Below, piece by piece: positions 7,297 through 12,678 of a stretch of DNA of 23,508 nt. Numbering within the stretch: position 1 is the stretch's first letter; each line of letters begins with the position of its first letter. A program made the translations under genes and the position numbers. Origin of the DNA: JBIQLO01 sp044464175. Its GTDB lineage: Bacteria; Planctomycetota; Phycisphaerae; Tepidisphaerales; Tepidisphaeraceae. The DNA is taken from NCBI GenBank assembly GCA_044464175.1, contig JBIQLO010000040.1:1-23508 (forward strand). The letters run 5' to 3'. Below the pieces are notes generated by a model. That model did no database searches and had not been told where the DNA came from. It worked only from the letters and a program-made list of their open reading frames with translations.

Positions 7297-8208
7297 ATGC
7301 TTCCGGCCCGCAATGTTCTCATTTTCCATAACGGCGCGCTGGGGGATTTCGTGCTGAACTGGCCGCTGGCGCTGGCGGCGGGACGGCTGTTTCCCCAGAG
7401 CCGGGTGTTTTACGTCACGCCCTCGGGCAAGGGGGAGCTGGCCCGGCGGGCTTTGAAGGTGGAGGCGATTGACGCCGAAGGGGGATGGCATCACCTGTAT
7501 GCCGATGCCCAGAGGCTGCCGGAGGCGGCCGCCAGGCGGCTGGCCGGGGCGCACTGCATCTTCAGCTTCGTCAACCGCCCCGGCGATGCCTGGGAGCAGA
7601 ACGTGCGGCGGCTGGCTCCGTCAGCACAGGTGCATTGCCTGGAGCCGACGCCGCCGGCGGATTACCCGCGTCACGCGACTGTGTATCTGCTGGAGCAACT
7701 TGCCGGCGCGCCGGCGGTCGGCAGCGCTCTGGAGCAGATGCTGCGGTCGGTGGCGGACCGGGGAATCGGCGCCCGTCCGCCGGGCCAGGCGGTGTTGCTT
7801 CATCCGGGAGCGGGATCGCCCGGCAAATGCTGGCCGCTGGAGCGGTTTGCGGAGCTGGCCCGGCGGCTGATGGAGGCCGGGCAGAGCGTGCGCCTTCTTC
7901 TGGGGGAGGTGGAGCAGGAGCGGCTGGAGGCGGGCGAACTGGGGCGGTTTCCCTCCGGCGTCGAGCGGCTGGTTCTTCAGACGCCGCTGCAGCTGCTGGA
8001 GCAGTTGTCGGGCGGGCGGCTGCTGGTGGGCAACGATTCGGGGCCGGGGCACCTGGCGGGGATGCTTGGGCTGGAGGTGGTGAGCCTCTTTGGACCGACC
8101 GATCCGGCCGTTTGGCGCCCGCTGGGGCCCAGGGTGCGGGTGTTGCGGCGGGAGCCGCTGGAGGGGCTGAGCGTGGAAGAAGTGGCCGCCGCCGTGCAGG
8201 CGGGGTGA
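7297..8208 (+). CDS. Family 9 glycosyltransferase (heptosyltransferase-like)
   Basis: The 303-residue GT-B enzyme is of the lipopolysaccharide heptosyltransferase family. It begins with the N-terminal motif NVLIFHNGALGDFVLNWPL (the GALGD turn of GT9 enzymes). The C-terminal nucleotide-sugar domain carries HPGAGSPGKCWP (169-180), the NDSGPGHLAGMLG motif (from 246) and LFGPTDPAVWRPLGP. Such enzymes add a sugar to the growing lipid A core at the inner membrane face. The true donor and acceptor cannot be read from sequence. Start ATG 7297 is chosen because the frame upstream is made only of the AT-rich hairpin and has TTG as its first possible start. No Shine-Dalgarno is visible. Confidence 0.87.
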   Translation: MLPARNVLIFHNGALGDFVLNWPLALAAGRLFPQSRVFYVTPSGKGELARRALKVEAIDAEGGWHHLYADAQRLPEAAARRLAGAHCIFSFVNRPGDAWEQNVRRLAPSAQVHCLEPTPPADYPRHATVYLLEQLAGAPAVGSALEQMLRSVADRGIGARPPGQAVLLHPGAGSPGKCWPLERFAELARRLMEAGQSVRLLLGEVEQERLEAGELGRFPSGVERLVLQTPLQLLEQLSGGRLLVGNDSGPGHLAGMLGLEVVSLFGPTDPAVWRPLGPRVRVLRREPLEGLSVEEVAAAVQAG

Positions 8209-8251
8209 GCGGGTCCCTCGAGCCGGCGGACCGTCCGCGCGGTTGCCCAAG

Positions 8252-8280
8252 TTGACACATTGGGACCGGCGGCTTATCAA
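8252..8280 (+). promoter_or_regulatory. Sigma70-like promoter for the TPR-alphaCTD gene
   Basis: A perfect TTGACA (8252-8257) is followed by a 17-bp spacer and TATCAA (8275-8280). The start codon ATG 8325 lies 44 nt beyond the -10 and is preceded by AGGAG at 8312-8316. This is one of the two best promoters in the window and implies separate expression of the downstream gene. Confidence 0.7.
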
Positions 8281-8324
8281 TGGGATATTAAACCGTCCGG
8301 GAGATTTTCGCAGGAGCATAATTT

Positions 8325-9233
8325 ATGAGTGACAAGATGGTGGCCGGAATCAACGAGCGTGCGGCCGATGAATACTTCAAGCGGGGCCTGGAGGCCCAGA
8401 AGCAGGGGCTTCACGACAAGGCGACCGACTATTACGAGCGGGCGCTGAATGAAAATCCGGACCATGAGTCGGCCTGCTTTCACCTGGCGATGCTCTATGA
8501 CCGCCAGGCGGATGACGCCAAGGCGATCGAGCTGTACGAGCGGCTGTGCGCCGGCTCGCCGGTGCATCTCAACGCGCTGATGAACCTGGCGGTGCTGTAC
8601 GAGGACAACAACCATTACGAGGAGGCGTACCGCTGCCTCGACGCCGTGCTGCGGACCGATCCGAACCACGAGCGGGCCCGGCTGTACATGAAGGATGTCG
8701 AGTCGGCCCGGACGATGTTCTTCGATGAGGAGGGGGAACGGCGGGGTGATCGGCGCAATGTCATTCTGGAAGTCCCGCTGAGCGACTTTGAGCTGTCGGT
8801 CCGGAGCCGCAACTGCCTCAAGAAGATGAACCTGCACACGCTGGGGGATCTGCTGCGCATCAGCGAGCAGGAACTGCTGGCGTACAAGAATTTCGGGGAG
8901 ACCAGCCTGATTGAGGTCAAGGCGCTGCTGGCGCAGAAGGGGCTTCGGCTGGGGCAGGCGGCGGTCGATGGGGGCGCTTCGGCGGCCGGCGCCGGCGAGA
9001 CGGCGGCCGGTGTGCCGGAGAATGAAGCGCTGAACAAGAGCGTGGCGGACCTGGAACTGTCGATCCGCAGCCGCAAGGCCCTGGAGCGGCTCAACATCAA
9101 GACCGTCGCCGATCTGGTGGCCCGCACGGAAGAGGAGCTGCTGGGGTGCAAGAACTTCGGCCAGACCAGCCTCAATGAGGTGAAGGAGCAATTGGCCGCG
9201 CTGGGCATTGGGTTGCGGAAGCTGGAAGCCTGA
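8325..9233 (+). CDS. TPR protein with two RNA polymerase alpha-CTD-like domains
   Basis: Residues 12-125 form about three tetratricopeptide units (AADEYFKRGLEAQKQGLHDKA, then ACFHLAMLYDRQ, then ALMNLAVLYEDNNHYEEA). Two copies of the RNA polymerase alpha C-terminal domain follow, at about 151-210 and 240-299. They are joined by an Ala/Gly linker. Each has the L-S-V/I-R-S helix start, with Arg160 and Arg248 at the position of the DNA-contacting E. coli alpha Arg265, and KNFGxTSLxEVK. Asn268 of E. coli alpha is kept in the first copy (Asn163) but is Lys in the second. Lys298 is Thr in both. No alpha N-terminal domain is present, so this is not rpoA. It may bind UP-element-like DNA, or sigma or other factors, with the TPRs as docking surface; that is inference. 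It has a strong RBS. Confidence 0.85.
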   Translation: MSDKMVAGINERAADEYFKRGLEAQKQGLHDKATDYYERALNENPDHESACFHLAMLYDRQADDAKAIELYERLCAGSPVHLNALMNLAVLYEDNNHYEEAYRCLDAVLRTDPNHERARLYMKDVESARTMFFDEEGERRGDRRNVILEVPLSDFELSVRSRNCLKKMNLHTLGDLLRISEQELLAYKNFGETSLIEVKALLAQKGLRLGQAAVDGGASAAGAGETAAGVPENEALNKSVADLELSIRSRKALERLNIKTVADLVARTEEELLGCKNFGQTSLNEVKEQLAALGIGLRKLEA

Positions 9234-9243
9234 CAAGGCCACT

Positions 9244-9321
9244 GTGGGCGGGGTCGTCGACCCCGCAAGCCCTGTGGGCGCTCTTCGTCGAAGATCGCAC
9301 GGCCTCGGCGAGGCCGTCTAC
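9244..9321. repeat. Paired REP elements downstream of the TPR-alphaCTD gene
   Basis: A forward unit (9244-9266, GTGG then a 9-bp stem of CGGGGTCG type) and a reversed unit (9298-9321, ending in CTAC, with stem ACGGCCTCG) face each other. A small TCTTCG/CGAAGA palindrome lies between them. The forward unit belongs with 4798-4820 and 19780-19802. The reversed unit has the same geometry but a different stem. Confidence 0.7.
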
Positions 9322-9344
9322 AGGCGAGGAATCAACCCGTACCC

Positions 9345-9419
9345 GGACCGCCGATGGGGCGCAGTTGGCAGTTGGTTCGGCGTTGTCGGCCGCTGCCAGC
9401 TGCCACCCATCGGCGGTCC
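9345..9419. repeat. Long inverted repeat before the SpoIID-like gene
   Basis: GGACCGCCGATGGG (9345-9358) is perfectly complementary to 9406-9419. An inner stem (GCAGTTGGCAG with CTGCCAGCTGC) differs by one wobble pair. No T-run follows. Together with the REP pair it fills the 215-nt gap between 9234 and 9448, where no gene is visible. Confidence 0.65.
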
Positions 9420-9448
9420 GCGTCTGCATCAATCAGGCAAGGATGCCG

Positions 9449-10729
9449 ATGATCATGGAAAAGGAAAAAAGGAAAAGGGAAAACGGGAGGCGGACTTGGA
9501 CCGCGTTCCCCTTTTCCCTTTTCCTTTTTCCATTGGCCCTGGTCTGCCTGCTGGTGCCCCTGGGGTGCGCTTCGCAATCCCCGCCGCCCAACCCCAACGC
9601 GCCGCTGGTGCGCGTCCGCCTGGCCGAAAAAGTGCGGGATGTGCGGCTCAAATCCACCCAGCCGGCGCTCTACCGCGCGGCCGGAGAACCGGTCGCCAAG
9701 CGGCTGGCGTTGCCCGCCGACGGCATCGCCGTGCGGCTGGACCGCGGCCACTGGCAGATCGGCAACGTGCGCATGGGCCCGGGAGAGCTGATCGTCCAGC
9801 CGATGGAACCCGGCTCGGTGTCCGTCAACGGGCGGGCCTATCGCGGCCAGTTCCGTCTCGTGCCGGTGTCATCCGACGCCTTTGACGTGATCAACGATGT
9901 GAGCGTGGAGGGGTATCTCAAGGGGGTGCTGCCGCGCGAGTTGCCGCGGACGTGGGACCTGGAGACCTACAAGGCCCAGGCCATTGCCGCCCGCACCTAC
10001 GTGCTCTATGAATGCCGCACCGCCGGGCAGGGCCGCGCCTGGGATGTCTATGATGACGAGCGCAGCCAGGTCTACGGCGGATTGGCCGATGAGTCGGCCA
10101 AAAGCCGCGAGGCGGTCGATGAAACGGCCGGGATTGTTTTGGCGTACGGCCCACCGGGGCACGAGCGGATCTTCAAGGCTTATTTCAGCTCCTGCTGCGG
10201 GGGGGTGAGCCAGTCGGTCACCGACGCCTTCCCCACCGACACCTACATTCCGCCGTTGTCGGACCGGAACAACGGCTCGCTGTGCAACGCCTCGCCGCGC
10301 TTCAACTGGGGACCGATCGTCATCTCCAAGGCGGAACTAACCCGGCGCTTCCGCCTCTTTGGCGCCCGCCGCAAGGGGCCGGAGCGGAACATGGGCAACG
10401 TCACGCGCCTGGAGATCGAGGCGATCAACCGCTTTGGCCGCCCGGTGCGCTTCCGCGTCTACGATGACCGGGGCAACCGCTACAGCTGGAGCGGCGAGGA
10501 GGTGCGCTGGGCCGTCAACACCGACGCCCCGGCCGGCTCGCGGCTCTTCAGCAGCTTTTTCAAAATCATCGACGCCCCCGACGCCGTCCATTTCGTGGAC
10601 GGCCACGGGCTGGGCCATGGCGTGGGGATGTGCCAGTGGTGCGCCCAGGCCATGGCCGCCGGCGGCATGCGCCACGAGGACATCGTCCTCTCCTCCTACC
10701 CCAAGGCCGTGCTGGTGCGGGCGTATTGA
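9449..10729 (+). CDS. SpoIID/LytB-domain protein, probable lipoprotein
   Basis: The 426-residue secreted protein contains a SpoIID/LytB domain, known from B. subtilis SpoIID as a lytic transglycosylase acting on denuded peptidoglycan. Visible hallmarks are VEGYLKGVLPRELPRTW, with the Glu at the catalytic position (Glu164), YKAQAIAARTYVLYE, FSSCCGGVSQSV, and GHGLGHGVGMCQW (385-397). The first 40 residues form a signal peptide: a K/E/R-rich n-region, an F/L/P-rich core and a possible lipobox ending at Cys40. The PLG before the Cys is not a canonical lipobox. This signal is encoded by an inverted repeat. AAGG at 9439-9442 favours ATG 9449; ATG 9443 or 9455 are alternatives. The organism need not sporulate, since the domain is widespread in non-spore-formers. 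Confidence 0.85.
   Translation: MIMEKEKRKRENGRRTWTAFPFSLFLFPLALVCLLVPLGCASQSPPPNPNAPLVRVRLAEKVRDVRLKSTQPALYRAAGEPVAKRLALPADGIAVRLDRGHWQIGNVRMGPGELIVQPMEPGSVSVNGRAYRGQFRLVPVSSDAFDVINDVSVEGYLKGVLPRELPRTWDLETYKAQAIAARTYVLYECRTAGQGRAWDVYDDERSQVYGGLADESAKSREAVDETAGIVLAYGPPGHERIFKAYFSSCCGGVSQSVTDAFPTDTYIPPLSDRNNGSLCNASPRFNWGPIVISKAELTRRFRLFGARRKGPERNMGNVTRLEIEAINRFGRPVRFRVYDDRGNRYSWSGEEVRWAVNTDAPAGSRLFSSFFKIIDAPDAVHFVDGHGLGHGVGMCQWCAQAMAAGGMRHEDIVLSSYPKAVLVRAY
9455..9533. repeat. GGAAAA-type inverted repeat encoding a signal peptide
   Basis: A purine arm (9455-9487, units of GGAAAA) is nearly complementary to a pyrimidine arm (9508-9533, units of TTTTCC), with small length differences. Translated, the left arm gives MEKEKRKREN and the right arm FPFSLFLFPL, which are the charged n-region and hydrophobic core of the SpoIID-like signal peptide. 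Confidence 0.75.
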
Positions 10730-10769
10730 GGAAAATGCCGTCCTGAATCATTTTCCGTCACAGAGTTCC

Positions 10770-10834
10770 GTGGAATAAAATTCAATGCGCTGCAACGGTA
10801 TTTTGGCGCGAAGGTACAATGTATTGCACCCTGC
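10770..10834. repeat. Decayed REP pair (GCAAT-stem type)
   Basis: A 65-nt stretch aligns without gaps to the intact element at 11488-11552. The first 29 positions match at 21 sites and the middle (GCAACGG, ATTTTGG, GCGAAGGT) is almost identical. The palindromes are eroded and the 5' GTAG is GTGG. It lies in the 143-nt gap after the SpoIID-like gene, which also has a small GGAAAAT/ATTTTCC hairpin at 10730-10756. Confidence 0.6.
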
Positions 10835-10872
10835 ACAACTACCAACGTTAGTTCAGCGACGATTACGGTGCC

Positions 10873-11448
10873 ATGATGGGTAAAGAATCCAGGATTTTCA
10901 CGAAAAAATTTCATCTTTCGGCGATACGATGGCCGTTGCTGGCGTTGAGCTGGATTTTGTTTGTCACCGCTCTTTTTATGCCAGGAGTTTATACTCAAAC
11001 AGGCATTGTATCTTCGCAGTACGCTACCCTCCCTACATGGATAGTGATATTGTGGATCGTGTTTCTAATCCCAGGAGTTTTCTTGGAACGAGGAGGAGCT
11101 TCCGACTTTTTCCATAATTATTTACGCCACGGTTGGATTGTTCCGGCCACGGCCTTAGTTATTTTGAGCGTAATCGTTGGATGTGTTTTCTTTCTCATTA
11201 GTCCACTGTTTTTATTTCTGGCGCCAAGGTTCCGCTTCATCTCAAACTTTCGATGGATTTCTTTCTGCTTCCTGGGGGGATGGCTGCTGCCCTTTTGGGG
11301 CTGGCTTTTCTATCAAGAGACAACATTCTTGATCGGCTACTATCTTATAGCCGCTGCCCTCACACTGGCATTTTTTGCCGTCATATTAACTCCCATCCCT
11401 CATGCCCAAAACGGACGCCGAGGATTTGAACCGTTGGTCAAACATTGA
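10873..11448 (+). CDS. Small multi-pass membrane protein of unknown function
   Basis: I do not recognise a family. The 191-residue product has about five hydrophobic helices: near residues 18-38, 52-70, 88-118 (long, perhaps two), 130-148 and 150-173. They are rich in Phe, Ile and Trp, with few charges. The segment before the first helix is basic (KESRIFTKKFH), suggesting a cytoplasmic N-terminus. Codon use differs from the neighbours, with TTT, ATA, TTA and ATT common, and it stands in an AT-richer islet. Two copies of one REP pair flank the gene in direct orientation (10770-10834 and 11488-11552). ATG 10873 or the adjacent ATG 10876 may start it; no Shine-Dalgarno is visible. The coding call rests on membrane-protein character and frame length. 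Confidence 0.55.
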   Translation: MMGKESRIFTKKFHLSAIRWPLLALSWILFVTALFMPGVYTQTGIVSSQYATLPTWIVILWIVFLIPGVFLERGGASDFFHNYLRHGWIVPATALVILSVIVGCVFFLISPLFLFLAPRFRFISNFRWISFCFLGGWLLPFWGWLFYQETTFLIGYYLIAAALTLAFFAVILTPIPHAQNGRRGFEPLVKH

Positions 11449-11487
11449 AAATCTACTGGAGCGGACCATTCGCGCAATAGAAGTCCC

Positions 11488-11552
11488 GTAGGGTGCAATT
11501 CATTGCACCGCAACGGCATTTTGGTGCGAAGGTGCAATGGATTGCACCCTAC
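11488..11552. repeat. Paired REP element (GCAAT-stem type)
   Basis: The first unit starts GTAGGGT at 11488 and has arms GCAAT and ATTGC around TC, closing with ACC. The second unit is its inverse and ends CCCTAC at 11552, with GG instead of GA in the loop. This is the typical head-to-head pair of GTAG-type REPs. Confidence 0.85.
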
Positions 11553-11577
11553 ACAACGGCGAGAGGATTTTAATTCC

Positions 11578-11651
11578 GTAGGGTTCGCTTCAGCGGACCC
11601 GGTTACATCGGCCGGCCAAACAATAACCCGGTCCGCTGAAGCGGACCCTAC
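11578..11651. repeat. Paired REP element (CCGCT-stem type)
   Basis: A forward unit from GTAGGGT at 11578 has stem CCGCT/AGCGG (one mismatch). It pairs with an inverted unit ending CCCTAC at 11651, with a 30-nt spacer of different composition. A close relative lies inside the MMPL gene at 20806-20878. The end of this element is 9 nt from ATG 11661. Confidence 0.85.
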
Positions 11652-11660
11652 GTTGCTCAG

Positions 11661-12016
11661 ATGCATCATAAAAAGAGAATCCAGACAAGGGCGATCACAA
11701 GCCTGATCCTGCTTTCGATTGTTGTGCTTTGTGTGGCCTGGATGATCTACTGGTCTTTTCCGGATCCGCGCAAATCTCTGAAGGCGCTGGCCGGGCTGAC
11801 ACCAGATCAGGTGATCGCACGACTGGGGCCCCCTCGCTTTGGCGATCCACGAGATGCCGGTTTTTTTACAAGAAGGGGTGGACTCCCGACCAGGAGGCAG
11901 AACGAGGGCCGCTCACGTTCTACTATGTTGATTCATTTCCTCGTTGGCGGGCGTATCACTATGCAATCATCTTTGAGGACAATCATGTGGTTAACGTGGT
12001 CCGGGTAATCAAATAA
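11661..12016 (+). pseudogene. BamE/SmpA-like small envelope protein, frameshifted at a T7 run
   Basis: Two overlapping frames make one coherent protein. The first (from ATG 11661) gives MHHKKRIQTRAITS, a hydrophobic helix (LILLSIVVLCVAWMIYW) and LAGLTPDQVIARLGPPRFGDPRDAG. The second supplies FFYKKGWTPDQEAERGPLTFYYVD, then YHYAIIFEDNHVVNVVRVIK to the stop at 12016. The joined pattern of LTPDQVIARLGPP and a final FEDNHVVNV resembles SmpA/BamE-like beta domains. The frames meet at seven T residues (11861-11867): with eight T the gene would be intact. This may be a real mutation, a sequencing error, or slippage, since T_TTT_TTT sits in the correct phase for a -1 shift. Without slippage the product is a 115-residue truncated protein ending near 12008. 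Confidence 0.6.
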
Positions 12017-12036
12017 CATGGGAATGGGTCATTCAT

Positions 12037-12106
12037 GTAGGGTCCGCCGTGCGTAGGGTGGGCCTTGGCCCACCATGAAGGGTTGGTGGGCCAAGGCCCA
12101 CCCTAC
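12037..12106. repeat. REP cluster (half unit plus GGGCC-stem pair)
   Basis: A truncated unit beginning GTAGGGTCCGC lies at 12037. A perfect pair spans 12053-12106. Its forward unit GTAGGGT has arms GGGCC/GGCCC around TT and closes with ACC. The inverse unit ends CCCTAC. The scaffold matches the other REPs here but the stem is unrelated in sequence. Confidence 0.85.
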
Positions 12107-12113
12107 ATTTAAG

Positions 12114-12503
12114 ATGAATATCCACAAGAATCATCCATCCGAATCGAAACCCAGGGAGAACCTGCCGGAGCGGATCGGCTACCCCACTTGGTTCTCCCTC
12201 CTCTTTGGAATTCTCGCGACTGTCTTTGGAATAGGCTCGGCGGTTTGCATGGGGATGAGCCGTGGCGGCTTTCCCGATGGATGGGGGATTCTGGGCATTC
12301 TATCGCTCATCACGTGCTGGATCACCGGAGGTCTCGGAGCATTGATCGGCTTTTATGGAACGCTCAGCGATATACATGGTCGCCATGCGTTTAAGGCTTT
12401 GATATTTTGCATCGTGGTGATGGGGATAGCCACGGGAGCGGAAATTGTGATGGTCTCTTTGCAACCAAATACAGGCGGGCCGGGCGCGGCGGGAGGATTT
12501 TGA
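12114..12503 (+). CDS. Small membrane protein of unknown function
   Basis: The 129-residue protein has a hydrophilic start (NIHKNHPSESKPRENLPERIGYP) and about three hydrophobic helices: WFSLLFGILATVFGIGSAV, then WGILGILSLITCWITGGLGALIGFY, then ALIFCIVVMGIATGAEIVMVSL. A Gly/Pro/Ala tail ends it. It resembles the loose class of DUF4190-like small membrane proteins, but I cannot assign it to a family. ATG 12114 is chosen because the frame further upstream runs through the REP pair. It lies in the AT-richer islet and may be accessory. Confidence 0.5.
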   Translation: MNIHKNHPSESKPRENLPERIGYPTWFSLLFGILATVFGIGSAVCMGMSRGGFPDGWGILGILSLITCWITGGLGALIGFYGTLSDIHGRHAFKALIFCIVVMGIATGAEIVMVSLQPNTGGPGAAGGF

Positions 12504-12545
12504 AACAATGCATCGGGTGGGCCGAGGCCGTCCCTGTACACTGCC

Positions 12546-12565
12546 GCGACTCAAGCCGCCCCTAC
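12546..12565 (-). repeat. Degenerate REP unit
   Basis: Read on the minus strand it begins GTAGGG and has arms GCGGCT/AGTCGC around TG, with one G-T wobble. It lies in the 175-nt gap before the heparinase-like gene, where no other gene is visible. Confidence 0.4.
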
Positions 12566-12678
12566 CGACACTTCGCGCTCATCCCGCCCGGTTTGAATGT
12601 TTGAACTTCGCGGTTGTTTCGAATGTCTCTGACGATAGCGCCGGGGCGTTCGTGACAATGGAATGGAGGCCGATGATA

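Noticed and set aside
8325..9233. rpoA (RNA polymerase alpha subunit)
   Set aside because: The N-terminal assembly domain is absent and is replaced by TPRs. Two CTDs are present and no ribosomal-protein genes are nearby.
11400..11440. tRNA-like string (AGGATTTGAACC) on the minus strand
   Set aside because: It looks like a T-arm, but the T-stem does not pair (AACGG against CCTCG) and no anticodon or D-arm can be drawn. It lies at the end of the membrane protein frame.
10770..12106. CRISPR array
   Set aside because: The repeats are paired palindromes with differing stems and irregular spacing. There are no uniform direct repeats with unique spacers and no cas genes.
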